64,000 nt of DNA from Tetmemena sp. SeJ-2015. Its lineage: Eukaryota > Ciliophora > Spirotrichea > Sporadotrichida > Oxytrichidae. Positions 24,314 to 36,900 of this stretch are shown piece by piece (within the stretch, counting starts at the first letter, position 1; every line of letters starts with the position of its first letter). Under the pieces are notes generated by a model, which made no database searches, was not told where the DNA came from, and saw only the letters and a list, made by a program, of their open reading frames with translations. The position numbers were made by a program, and so were the translations under genes. Where the stretch lies: contig JAJKFJ010021798.1 in the NCBI GenBank assembly GCA_027382625.1, positions 1 through 64,000 of the forward strand, given 5' to 3'.

Positions 24314-27300
24314 TCAAAAAGCACTATCTATCTCTATAGGCAAAACCTGATCGCTCAGCCTCAACTCTTAAATATTCGATTCCTCCTTTCGCTCTTGCTC
24401 CTTTATTTTTTATGATGGGAGGTTTCCCATTTTTCATCTGCTTTCTTTTTCTTTTCTCTATCAGCTTAAGGTTGTTGTAAGTATTTGACAGAGGAGGAGC
24501 TACTGGAATACAACTCTTCCTATTAAAAACTTAACCTGGGAACAAAAGCCTATTATTTTCTGTCATAAACGGTTTTCCCCTATTTACCAAAGTCTTATGA
24601 AAATAGAATTTCGTAGTTAGATTATTTAGAGTCTTCTTGTCTACTAGCCAAATTGAAATTGGCTATTGAGATAGATGATTTATCAACTCCTGGAAGAGAA
24701 TTTTTTAGACCTTGAGTTAATTTTTAAGTTCCTTTGCTTTTAGCTGAGAATCTTTATCATTAATTTAGCTTAGCTTTACAATAGTCAAAGTAAGATCTTT
24801 TATGATAGCTATAGATGATTGAACATACTCGTTAAGGATTATATTCCTGCACTTCCACCCTTTATAGAACGCTAGTAAATTTGCTTTAAGTAAGGAATCT
24901 AAGACCCTCTACCTTTTCTAGGTCTAAAATAATTTCATTTTAAATTCTGGAAATTAAAAACTTATTTTTATTGTAAGGGAAGCAAGGGATCTGGTATAAC
25001 TTAAGAGACCTTTTGAATTATTCTCTTCTATATAGCTTAATTACAGCATCTCTGAAAATTTGTTTAATTAGACCTTTGTCAAATACTTTCATCTCAATAT
25101 CATATGTGACTATCTCATAATTTTGCGTTTCTTTTTTTCTTAAATTCAAATAAATATTAACCTTTGTATTTTTCGATAATCAGACTTATTTCTCTTCTTC
25201 TAGCTTTCATGACTTTAAAGATTAGCCTCCTTATTTTGAGTAATAGATTCCCCTAAATAATTTAAGAGATTGGAAGTGGACTTTCTTTTACTTTACGATT
25301 TGTCTCTTTAATTGAAAGTTGTAAAAGGAGTGACTTTAATATTGTCGTGCAAGACATTTACTTGAAGGAAATCTGATGATTAAGACTTATTTTAGGGTTA
25401 AGTGTAAATTCTTGCAGGGTCCTTTACATGTAAAGGCGATTTATTTTCTTCTGCTTTAGCTGAATACTACAAATTCTGAATAGGGATTCTAAGGGACAAA
25501 TCTTAAGAATGTGGTTCCTCTTGCTTATTCAAAATAGGAGAGACTTCTTTTAGCTGTAAACTCTAGTTTACTAGTGGACTACTCATTTTATTGTCAGTGT
25601 TTGCTGTAGGTAGATCTAAAGACTTTTAAGAATAACCATGTGAGTCCTCCTTCTAAGTTTTCTCTCAAAAAATAAATAGGAGCAAAATATGCATTTAAAT
25701 AGAAAATCATAATGAAAAATATTCTTGTAAAATTAAAGTTTTCAAGCTATCTGGTTATTTTTTGACTTTGCTGATTTCTTAAGTGTTCTACAAGTTAGAT
25801 CCCTAAGAAGAATTTATTGGAATCTGTATCTCAATCCTCACTTGCTTTATCTAATTTAGAGAATTTTAAAAATAGGATAATCTGATGAGTTCTTTACTTA
25901 ACTGCAGGTTGACTCTCAATGATTTTGACTTTACTTTTTATTGTTTTCTCCACTTTTGGTTCTTTGCTTATAGCACTTAACTTTGGTGATTGCTGTTAGA
26001 TATGGCTGTTTGTTATTTTACTGTCTTGAGCTTTTTCTGGAGAGATTAAACTGTTAGCTGATTGTTGCTACTGATCTAATAAAGTGTTTGCATTAAGTCT
26101 GCCATATGAAATGCTTAAAATTCTCAGATCTTCAAACTTATTAAAAAAAACAACTAAGTGTATATCTTCAAGTGTATCCTCCTCTATTTCAGATAGATTT
26201 CTATTATAGTTCACTCTTAATTGGGAGCTTTTTCCTGAAGCCATTTACCGAGTAGTCTGCTTATTTACTTAAAACATACTCACCACATTCCCTTTTGGAC
26301 TATTTGAGGCTTGCTTTAAATCATGCATTCCAGAAGATGAGCCTAGGCAGAGATCTTCTTTGACTCTTGCTCAAAAAATTACTGCCTTCAGGTCTCTTTT
26401 TGTCAACTTCCAAGGCATTTGCAGAAGGGCTTAAAGGAAAGCTAGTCAAAAGCTGGGCCAGATAAATATAAATTAATATTATTGTTTTCTAGTGATAACT
26501 TTGTTTCTCCTCAGATAGTTTTCTTGCTATTCTCTTTGGCGATTAACTCTTTTCATTAAAAGTGAAACTATTTGGTAATTAAATTTCTGCTTAGTTTCTG
26601 TTTAAATTTTAATTTAGGCCGTTAACATGTTCTACTGTAGAATCTTCTCTTAAAATCTCGGCTTCTATTTAACCTTCCTAATGAATACTTTTTACATTTG
26701 ACTTTATGGATTATTAATTATCCTGTTTGTTTTTCTTGCTATTCCTATTTTTGCTATTTCTCGCCTTTTCTTGTTTCTAGGCATTGCGTTTTGATTTTGT
26801 AGATACATTAGAGCTACTCACATTTTAAGATTCATTAGCTGTTATAAACGACTTAGCTAAAGCAATAAAAAAGATAATACCCGCATATAGGAGCTTAGCT
26901 TCTCCATCCAGGTCCCTTCTTAAAAACTATTGAGAACCTTACATTCCCTAAGCATGCTTCTGCATAAAGCTTATTCTTCTTTAATTCGATTCATCAGCTA
27001 TTTTTATGTTTTATGATAGAAGAAGTCTCTCTTTTACCTCTTATGAGCTACTAGGAATAGAGATATCCTCGCTCTTTTCATTCGAATCATTCACATTACT
27101 GCAAGAGGGTAGCGATTAGTTCAACGAAATTGGAATGCTCTCATTCCTGAAAGATTAGCAGTTAGAGGCCTGCAGAACAATCAAATCTTGCAAATGTTCT
27201 AAATATATAATTAATTACATATGATGATTTATATAAATTTGAAGTAGAATTTTCCTCTCCTTCATTTTTACTTATCATACTTGGAGAATGATAATTGTGC

Positions 27301-29083
27301 AATGACTATCTACTAGATATTTGTTGCTTATTCTGAGATAAGTTTGAGCTTTAATTTGCAGTTGCTTCGTTTGCAAAGGGATTGAATAGTACTTATCCAA
27401 CCATCGCTTAGTCATGTTCAATTTTTTAAGAACTCAAATCTATCTCTACTTATTTGATCTCTTGGTTAGATTCCCTCTCTATAGAGCTATCAAAACTTAT
27501 TTTCCTCAAGAAAGATGCTGAATTTGTGCCTTCTATTTTAATGGCTAGTGAAGGACTGAAGCTTGGCTATTTACTTAAGCTTCCTTTTCCAAATGTCAGC
27601 TATGACTAAAGTTAATTTTGACTTTAATTGATATTTTCATTTAAACCCATTTGTCTGATTTCCAATACATCTTATGCTTGAAAGTCAAATTTCTGCTAAT
27701 CATAATTTAAAGCTGAATTAAAAGTTAGATTTATTTTATATCATATTCAGATGCTGGAATCTCTGCAGATAATTTATTTTCATGCTCGAGATTACTTTTA
27801 ATTTTAAGCTCTTTCCCTAGCAAATCTTGATCGTTGTCTATTTATTGTAGAGTGTAGTGATTGGAGATTATTTATCGTTATTCGATTAATTTATCTCTGT
27901 CTTATAATTTAATATTCTTATCAAGGAACACCTCTTCTTTTTAATTATTAGCATTCAAAATTATTAAAAATTGCTTTTAATAATATTTCAAAATTTATCT
28001 ATATAAACTAAAGTTTATAAAATATTTTTTCCTTAAGAATAGGTTTTTTATTATAATAAAAGAATATCATGATTTGCAGTTGATGTCATATATGAGGATT
28101 TCTGCTGTTACATAATAATTTGCTAATCTTAGTGTATTTATTTAAAAGGTTTTCCAGTCTTGTTTTTTCTTATCCCAAGATTTTGAGCTACATTTGGGCG
28201 GTTTAAATTTTTTGTGTCTTTATTTGAGTTAAGTTGATTAATGTGCTAAACTTTTTAGTGCGAGGTAGTGGATGCGCTACTACTCTGTGTCTCATTCTTA
28301 TCCATTTTCTACTCTAAATTGGAGCCATCATTTTATTAAATAAATGATTAATTTAGTTGCTGAGATTAGTGATAATTCCTAAAGCTTTAAAGCAGAGAAG
28401 AGCTCTAATTTTTTAAAAGGTTCTTAGAATTTTAAGAGGCTACTGATTGCCTTTAGCTTTTGAAAGCACTTAAAGTGCCATGAGTCCTAGATGTTGAAGT
28501 CAATTACTATTTAGATAAAAAGTTGTCGTTCCTCGATTGATTAGTATCTAATACCTGTAGCTTTATCCCTTAGTTCTCAAGTTAAGTAGAATAAAGAAGT
28601 TACTCCTTATTTTATGACTTAAGATTTTCTAAAATTATAAAATGAATGATCTTAAAACTTAATATTTAAAGGAAGAGAGGATCTCTCATTGTAACTATCT
28701 TGCTTGACTTGTTGATCTCTAGATTATAAGATAGTTTTGATGAAGTCAGCTCTTGATGGGCTTTATTTATTGAGTAAATTATCTTTGATGGAATGATCTA
28801 AATTTGGAATAAATTCTTTTGGCTTCTAACTTTTACCCTGGGATTGTAAGGAAATGCTCTTAGATTAATCTTTGTTTGAAACCTCCTTCTGCTATTGCTT
28901 CTAGTAGAACTAATCGATTAGCTTTAAAGTTGTGGTTGATAGATTTGACTGTTAATTCTACAACTTAAAGTTTTAGCTAGTTTTCTCAAAAGTGGAGTGT
29001 CTCTAAGTCTTGGGAGACTTCATACTAGATAAGAAGGCATTTGCAGCAGATTACTCCTTACTATAATCTATGTGAGTAGGCAT
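24314..29083 (-). CDS. Long Ser/Gln/Lys-rich hypothetical protein
   Basis: ATG at 29083 opens MPTHIDYSKEQSAANAFLSS, followed by KSPKTQRHSTFEKTSQNFK and LKLIDQFYQKQQQKEVSN. Polar frames continue on the minus strand (LKQASNSPKGNVVSMFQV and SKVKIIESQPAVK around 26.3-25.9 kb) to LRLSDQVLPIEIDSAF and TGA at 24314-24316. About 4.8 kb of uniform Q/S/N/K-rich composition, interrupted by unresolved introns, IESs or indels. No domain recognised, and composition resembles the minus gene at 17405-22845. A plus-strand open frame of about 270 codons across 28.8-29.6 kb is its antisense shadow. Confidence 0.55.
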
Positions 29084-29767
29084 TTAATAGGGAACACACT
29101 CCTCTTATTACTCCATTTAAGTTTAGTTCCTAAAGTCTACTTGCGAATTTGGTGGCTAATGGTCCATATTTTACGCAAAATTTTCACTATTTTGGAGGCT
29201 TCCCTCATTTTATTGATCCTTCCAAAAATTTGTTCGTAAAATACTCTGAAGACTTCAATTCTCGCTTCATTTACTTATTTTATTCATTCCTATATAAAAT
29301 AAAAAGAGAGACAAAATTATCCTCCTTGAAAGTCTAGTTTATTAATCTTCACTATTTATTTATAAGTTTTGAGTTCTCTTTAGGTCACGAACTGATTGCG
29401 ATTAGAAGGAGGAAGTTGCGGCAAAACCAATTTGAGTACTCCTGCTTTTAATTAAACTTTATTTCATTTTAATTTTATAAAAATGTCGCAATAATTTACT
29501 CACACTCGCATTTACTGGATAGTTTATCTTCTAATAAGAATTTGGATTGGAGTAGAACTTTGTAATTTAATATTTGAGGATTTTAATTGAGTAAGTTTAG
29601 CTACTAACGCAACCTCTCTTTCTAGCAACTTCTCTTTCTTCATTTTATATTCTATCTCTTTTACTTACTAACTCTTGTTTAGTTTGAGTTTCACTCTTTT
29701 CATCTTTTCAACTACTACAACAACTACACAGTCTTTTGTTTTTGCACGCAACTACTTTGAATTTGAG
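29084..29767. other. Divergent intergenic region
   Basis: 684 bp between two divergent starts. AT-rich; the part near 29.6-29.75 kb is pyrimidine-rich with CAACTACTACAACAACTAC just upstream of the H1 ATG. No defined regulatory motif recognised. Confidence 0.4.
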
Positions 29768-31908
29768 ATGTCTAGAAAAAAGGTCAGAACTGACATTCAT
29801 GAGGACAGAATGGCTAAGTTGAAGGAAGCCAAGGAGAGACTCAAGCAACAAGAACTTTTGAGGAAAGAAGCCAACAAGCAACGCAAGTCTAAGTCCCCCT
29901 TCTCTCGTCAAGCCTCAACCAAAGCCTGCCAAGAAACCTAACGCTACTAAGGCTACCTACAAGGATATGATTGAGCAAGCTATTTCCACTTTGGCTGAGA
30001 AAGGGGGCTCAACTTCAGGCTCAATTTGGAAGTGCATTCATTCCAAGTACCCAGAGGCTGATGAAAAGTACTTCAAACTTGGTCTCAAGAAACTCAGAGA
30101 GAACTCACTCAAAGTGATGGAGGCTGCTGATGCAGCTAGATCATTGAAAAGCTCTTCTGGCTGCAGCGGAGGAACTGCTGAACCTTCTGCCGCTGACAAC
30201 GAACCTCCTGCTGACTCTACTAAGACCAAGAAGAAGTAGAACCCTGCTACTGCACCTACTACTATGAGTGAGTCTGCGAATGCTCAAGCTGCCAGTAGAG
30301 CTGAGGAAGAGGAGAAGAAGGGCGCTGAAAGTGTTCCCTAAACACCTACAAAGCAGCTTCGAAACCTTCAAAGACTTTGAGAGTTGATGATCAGGACCTT
30401 CACATTTTCTATGATAACAGAACCAAGCGGTACAAGCTGACTGACAGCTATCGCTAGCAACTTGTTCAAGCTGCCAAGAAAGGAAAGACTCCTCCCAAAC
30501 CCAAGAAAATCAACAAGGTTGACAACCCTCTCATCAAAGATGCTTCCAAGATGAAGAGAAAAACTCAGAGAGAGAAGCAAGAGATTAGGATCAAAGCTGA
30601 TCCCAAGAGAGCTTTGAAGGAGTAGGCTGCTACAAAGGCTTCTAAGCCTAAGAGTGTGGCTTTGAACAAAGAAGGAGACAAGGCTAGCAACGTCAAACCC
30701 AAGACTGGAGCTCCTACAAAAAGCTGCTGCTGCTAAAACCAAAGCTGATGAAGCTGCTTTATAGAGGTCAGATTCTGATAGAGCTCTCAATCAACGTCAA
30801 AAGCAGGTCAAGAAGAGCTTATATTATTTAGAATTTATCAAAACATTGATTTAGAATGGATAATAGTAAGTTTAAAAAGGGTATTATTAAAGAAAACTTA
30901 AGCAAATTTCTCTCTCTTCCGCAGTGTAATAAAATTCTTGTATCAGAAAATCTTGATATTAAGAAAATTGAAATATTACTTCAGAAATTTTTAAAGTTAA
31001 CTTAAATCCATAAGTATTTATCCTATCCTTAATTCTAATTAAATTTAATCTATATTATAAATAAAGTTCACTTTTAAGTAAATAAATCTTAGGTTCTGCT
31101 GCTTCCAAGAGCAAGATCAGCAAGAAGAAGAGCTTGAACAACAAGAAAGTCTAAGCCTCTAAGAAGAAGGTAAGTAAAATCGTTTCTTTTATGTGAAATT
31201 CTCACCTTTTTATTAGTCTTTGGTTTAGAAGGATGCGGAAGTTGTGAATGAGGGTGAGGATATGGATTTGAGGGATGAGGATGATATTGAAAAGAAGGTG
31301 GAGGACTTGACTAAGAAGCTCAAGAAGCGCACTTCAGCCGACAAAGATAACTTCAAGGCCTTGAAGGAGAAAGCTGAGGAAGCCAAGTCTGCTCCTGTCA
31401 AGAAACAGAAGCAAGCGCAAGCTCTTCAAGCAGAGGAGAACATCTAAACAATATTTACGATATTCATTTTAAGCTATATAAAGATCTAGAAAGCTCCTAA
31501 CAAGCGGCAAGCAAATGCCAAACTGCCTTCTGAGAGACCCAAAGCCGCCAACTAGGATGTGGAAATGGAGGATGAGACTGGGCTTGATCAGAAGCTTGAC
31601 ATCAGCTTGAGGACGCACAGTAACTTGCTCCAACTGAGGAGAAGAAGGGAGGAGAGAGCTTGAGAACTTCACACAACAGATAATCCAAATCTCTCACTCC
31701 AGTCATCCCACGAGACAAAGTTCCTACCTCACAGAGGAGGGGAACTACTGAGGCTCTCCAGCCTGCCAAGAGAAGCTAGAAGGCCAACAAATCCAAGAAC
31801 ATCTCAAAGCAAGCTGTCCTCGGCTCCAAAGAGAAGTTGGAACCCTCTCTAGCCAACACCAGAAAGACTACTAGGTCTGGTGCTCAGCCCTCCAAGAACC
31901 CAAAATGA
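29768..31908 (+). CDS. Linker histone H1-like protein with long basic tail
   Basis: ATG at 29768 (MSRKKVRTDIHEDRMAKLKE), a basic N-tail, then an H15-type winged helix (TYKDMIEQAISTLAEKGGS ... IWKCIHSKYP ... KYFKLGLKKLREN, about 29960-30130), then a long Lys/Ala/Pro-rich tail. Acts on chromatin as a linker-DNA binder. An intron or IES of about 260 bp lies near 30825-31085, a GT-AG intron ends just before 31231 (KDAEVVNEGEDMD), and an IES is at 31447-31483. TGA at 31906-31908. Single-base homopolymer errors near 29896-29900 (extra C), 30345 (missing A) and 30720 (extra A) break the frame as given; correcting each restores the Lys-rich reading. The tail is unusually long for H1. Confidence 0.75.
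31447..31483. other. IES in the H1-like gene (37 bp, pointer ATCTA)
   Basis: ATCTA at 31442-31446 and 31484-31488. Removal joins LQAEENI to QKAPNKRQANAKL in frame. Confidence 0.8.
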
Positions 31909-32159
31909 GAGTCATTTTCAGTTTTCATCTTTGCTCTCTATTTTCTATGTAAGTTTGACTTTTCCACAGAATGAAATACTTTTTCCGCAATCAAAGATAT
32001 TAAAATCATTTTATAGGTTTGATTTCAAGTTTGTTTTTCTTTTGAAGCTTTTGGATTTTATTTTTTAACTTTTTGGACTTTGATTATTGCATCTCTTCTT
32101 TTTATAAAACTGTATTGAGAGTTAGGGTGGCATTGAAAATAAATAAGTTAAATAGTAAT
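31909..32159. other. Convergent spacer
   Basis: AT-rich 3'-to-3' spacer between the H1-like gene and the glycine C-acetyltransferase gene. A minus open frame here is only read-through past a TGA. Confidence 0.5.
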
Positions 32160-33477
32160 TCAAAGCTTAGGGGCTTGGAGGATACCCTTCTTCTTTCCAA
32201 TATTGACGAAGCCTCTGACTGCTCTATCTATGTGCTCGGGAGTGTGGGCTGCAGAGAGCTGCACTCTGATTCTGGCTTTGCCAGTTGGAACCACTGGATA
32301 GCTGAAGCCTATCACATAAATGTTCTCCTTCATCATTTCGTCTGCAAACTCGGAAGCTAGTCTGGCATCTCCCAAGAACACAGGGGCGATTGGGCAGTCA
32401 TCATGTCCCAAGATAATTATTAATCTAGTTGTAATAACTAGAGATGGTGAAACCAGCTTTCTTCATCTCAGTTCTAAAGTGCTTTGTGTTTCTAGCAAGG
32501 CTATCCAGGAGAGAGGTGTCCTCTTCTAGCATCTTAAATACTTCGAGAGAGGCTCCAACTACGGGAGGAGCAATAGAGTTTGAGAAAAGATAGGGTCTGC
32601 CTTTGTTCCTCAGAATGTCTACTATCTCCTTAGTTGAGGCTGTGTACCCACCAGTACCACCTCCCAAAGCTTTTCCGAGAGTCGAGTTTATCACGTCAAT
32701 CTATCCCTCAAGTCCAAAGTATTCAGGAGTTCCGCGACCAGTGCGACCCACCACTCCAGATGCGTGGCACTCGTCCACAAAAGTGTAGGCTCCATATTTC
32801 TTGGCCAAAGAAACTATCTCTGGGAGAGGTGCAATATCTCCATCCATTGAGAAATGTCTAAATGATAATAACCTTTGAGAAAATGCCATCAGTGACTATA
32901 AGCTTGAGTCTTGAATCCTTGGCATCTTGCAAATTCTTCTCCAGGTCGCTCATGTCTAAATGCTTGTATCTGAGTCTCTTGGCCTTGCTGAGTCTGATAC
33001 CATCAATAATACTAGCGTGGTTGAGTTCATCACTGATGATTGCATCCTCGGGTCCTAGTACTGCTTCAAAGAAACCTGCATTTGCATCGAAGGCAGATGG
33101 ATAGAGAATGGCATCCTCGGTCTTGTGGAAGCGAGCTATTCACCCTCAAGTTATTTATGGATGTCTTGAGTACCGCAAATGAAACGCACGCTGCTCATTC
33201 CAAATCCATGAGTGTCTATGGCTCTCTTGGCTCCGTCTCTCACTCTGGGGTGGTCTGATAATCCAAGATAGTTATTAGCGCAGAAGTTTAGCACCCTCTA
33301 GCCATTTGCGACGATCTCAACATTCTGGGAAGAAGAGATAACTCTTTCTCTCTTGTAGGTGCCAGCTTCTTTGATTGAAGCAATTGTTTATCTGCAAACC
33401 TCAGTCAGCTCTAAAGATTATTTAGCATTAATTATTTGAATATGTAAAGGAAACTTACTGTTTGAGGTTGAAAACAT
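32160..33477 (-). CDS. GCAT: Glycine C-acetyltransferase (2-amino-3-ketobutyrate CoA ligase)
   Basis: PLP enzyme cleaving 2-amino-3-ketobutyrate with CoA to glycine and acetyl-CoA in threonine breakdown, usually mitochondrial. ATG at 33477, GT-AG intron 33411-33458, TGA at 32160-32162. Family landmarks: [59 protein letters not shown], the PLP lysine in [10 protein letters not shown], and C-terminal [13 protein letters not shown]. Two IESs (32415-32441 and 32855-32874) break the frame. One base, probably a C, is missing near 33130. After corrections the product is about 403 residues, the family's normal length. The C-terminal part favours this enzyme over ALA synthase or AONS, but those relatives are close. 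Confidence 0.93.
32415..32441. other. IES in GCAT (27 bp, pointer ATCT)
   Basis: Plus-strand AGAT at 32411-32414 and 32442-32445. Removal joins KKAGFTI to [16 protein letters not shown]. Confidence 0.9.
32855..32874. other. IES in GCAT (20 bp, pointer TTTCTCAA)
   Basis: Plus-strand TTGAGAAA at 32847-32854 and 32875-32882. Removal joins LIVTDGIF to SMDGDIAPL exactly as the family requires. Confidence 0.93.
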
Positions 33478-33970
33478 TCTTTTTGTAAGGTTAGACTACA
33501 TTTTTATTTAATTATAGCTTGCAATTTATTTGCTCAATCTTTTATAAAAAATGGTATATGTAATTGATTTTTATGCTTCTTTTTAAAATCTATTATTCAC
33601 TAAGCGATATCGCTTCATATATTTATTTTAATCATTTAAGAAAAAAGAAGTTTGCACAGTTTTCAAAGTTATCAAAGTATCAGATTAAAAATTAAGGAGA
33701 ATTATAAGATGAAAAAACAAATTAATCATTTCCTACAACTGAGCATCGAGATATTTTAAAAAGAAATTTAAATAAAATAAATGCTCATTCATTTCTAATT
33801 TTAACTATAATAAAGATTCTACAAATCTTCTTATATATGGCTATTAAATGAGAACTCGCTTACCAAAAATCTATCTCATATCTTTCTCAGCTCTCTGTAG
33901 CATATATATTCCTTATATTGCTGAAGAAAAGATTAAGAAATAATTGAATGATAATTTCATCTTTTATTTT
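33478..33970. other. AT-rich spacer
   Basis: 493 bp between two minus-strand genes (5' side of GCAT, 3' side of the next). Nothing recognised. Confidence 0.5.
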
Positions 33971-36900
33971 TCAAAATACCTTGAGCAGTATTTATAGCTC
34001 TGCTGCTACGTAAAATATAATAGGTGATTAATTTTTGCTTGCAACACTGTTGAGATTGCTTCTTGAGTTCTGATTCACCTGAGTTTATATTTATAGATTT
34101 TGCTTGGTTGTTAAAGTTGAAAGCCCTGCACTTGCAAAGTTAACTCCTCCAGCTTTAGATCTAGAAGCAGTTAAATTGTCATGTTTAAAATTTTAAGAAA
34201 AATAGCTAGTAAGTTTTTGGGCAAGAGTAGAGGTGAGAGGATATGCGCTTTTGGTATTTTGCTGCATCTAAAAGCGAGACTCATTTGCACTGGAGAGTGA
34301 ATTGTTATTGTTGAACTAGTTGGTCCTTTGAGACAAGCCACTTGCTCTAGATTGAGTTGACTATCTTCCTTCTGTAAATGTGTTGCCTATATCAGAATAC
34401 TTAAAGCAAGTAAGTATTTTATAATGAAGCCCCACCCACTTCCTCATGTTCATTGCTTGTGCATGTTTCTAGCTGTTCACATTAACTGCTCCCTCATTAA
34501 TCATACTGCTGCTCGCACTACTAACGATTTAGTTGTTGCGCATGATAGGTGACTCAGCCATTATCAAATTTGATCTGCTCTGATGCAAGCTATTATTCCC
34601 TCCAGTACCTGGCCAGCCACCATTTGCTCCACCTCCTACTATCCTCCTCCTATAATTATCCCAGATCCAGAATTATTTATCTGCAGGTCATGAGGAAGCG
34701 AAGATGAGGGCTGTTAAGTATGATATGCACCTCCTATATTTGTATTTGATTGCTAGGTGGCCTAATATGGCGGCTATCTTCTGCCACTTACCAAGGCCTG
34801 CCCACTATGAACTATGATCTTTGAAGATCCTACAGCGCTATTATGCTGCTATCCGAAGCCTGCTGTAAGTTGTGCCCTCCACTTTTAGGACTTGCTATGC
34901 TATCTAATCCCTTCAAACTCTTCCTAAAAATTAAATAGTATGAAGTAAAAGGGGAAGCTAATTATTTTTCCTAACACCTGCTCCTCCAAGATTTATATGA
35001 GATACTTATTCTCCATTAACATTAGCAACCTTATTTCGCTGCCCCAAATTTTTAATAAGGATATTACCGCTGCCTGTATTGACTGTATCAATTATCTATG
35101 AATTCTAGCCACTCGGTAAATCATCTAACAAGAGATTATCTGACAGTGATTTGTTGGCCTCGTTTTGAAGTTCCCTTCTTAAAGAGTGCTTTGAGAGATA
35201 GGGGAATTGATATTGAGTTCAAGAATCTCCAGATACTTTTCCACTTTGACAGCTTTCTTAAGTTACTTAATTCGCTTCCAAGAGTAGCTACTTTCCAATT
35301 GGCTCGCAGTCCTACAAACTAACTATTTCTATCGAAATGCATCTCTAGCATTTCTACTATTAAGCATACCACTTTCTTTAACATTATTTTATTATATCAC
35401 ATTGAGGACGTCAATTTTTCGAGGTCCAAGTTCCATCTGATACTCAATACTTCGATTAGCCTCTTCATAGAGCTGATGAATCTTAGATAAAGCATTCTGA
35501 CAGATTAAGGCAGTCACAAGCACGTTTTCATCTTTATAAACCATGCACTTTAATATTAAGCGAAGGAACAGCTGCTAATAAAGAGGACACGGAGATTTTT
35601 CAAAAGCGAAGAAGGTATCCACAATACATGACCACGCATCTTTAGAAAGGTAGAGCAGAAGAGATGGCTCGAAATAAATGAGAGCAACTAGAAATTCCAT
35701 AAAATTAAGCTTCCTTATTGAAAAAGGGATTTCAACCTGGTTAGAGGGGAATTTCAATGGAGCAATCTTGGAAAGAATTTTAGAAGATGCTTGTTCTTTG
35801 AAAGCTGAGAGGAAATACTTTTGAAATTCCACAAAGTTAAGTTTAATCAACCTCAGTAGCTCACCTTTGATGAGGTACTTCAAATGATCAGATTGGTGAC
35901 TAGAATTATGATTATTCTTCTAAATCTAACTTACTAAGTTTTCAGAATGAAGATAAGGAGCTGGGACATTTCATTCCCGTAATCAGCAACTTCTTAGCTT
36001 AGTTACTCCCCATAGCTGGTATTAGCTCTCACTAATTTAATTTTCTTGAGTTGATGACTATGTCTAGCCATTAGCTGCTCCATTCAAACTGCTTAGACTT
36101 TGTCGAATATTTCTGGTGCTTCTCTTAGTTGGTTCAGTTAGAAACCAACTAAATGTCTTAGTGAACCCATCAGTTAAAATTTTATTTTCATAAAATTTAC
36201 AAATTAATTCTAAAATTTTCTTGAAAAAGTTTTAAGGAAAATTTTAAAGTGCCCCCAAAAAAGATTAAAGCTACACCGTAGGTTAAAAAATTTTTCAAGG
36301 GAATTAAATTTCCTTTAAACAAATTTAAAGGGCTTTTTTCAATTCAAAGGACCTTGGCTAAGGTTTAATTTTTTGCTTAAATAAATTCCTTGAAGGGGTT
36401 TATTTTTTCTTTTTTCCTTTGGTGAACCCTTTTAGGAAGTTCGAGCAGATCCCTTACCCGTTTTTAATTTTGGGGGGGGTTTAGATTTTTTTTGGTCCCG
36501 GGGCTAAGGGTAATCCTTTTTTTCAAAAAAATTAAAACCCCCTTTTTTTTTTTTTTTAAATTTAATTTTCCCAAAATTTTTTCCCCCCAATTAAAAAATT
36601 TTTTAAATTATAAATAAAATTTTTAATTTTAAAAAATTAAATTTTTTTTATTCCTTTTTCCAAAATTTCCCCTTTTTTGTTGGGGTTTTTTTCCTTTTTT
36701 TAAATTTAAATTTTTTTTTTTAATTTTTTTTTTAAAAAAGGTTTTTTTAAAATTTTGTAAAATTTCTTTAAAAAAAGATTTTAAAAACCCCCAACTAAAG
36801 TCCCCAAAAAATTTCCAAAGTTGGACTTAATTTAATCTCGGTCAACGGCCCTTTTAAATAATTTTTTAAAAAAAAATTAAATTAAAAAAATTTTAAAATT

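Noticed and set aside
28790..29600. Plus-strand open frame of about 270 codons
   Set aside because: Up to 29083 it is the antisense of a minus-strand Q/S/K-rich coding region; stops at TAA/TAG do not count in this code, so reverse strands of Q-rich genes stay open. It has no recognisable domain.
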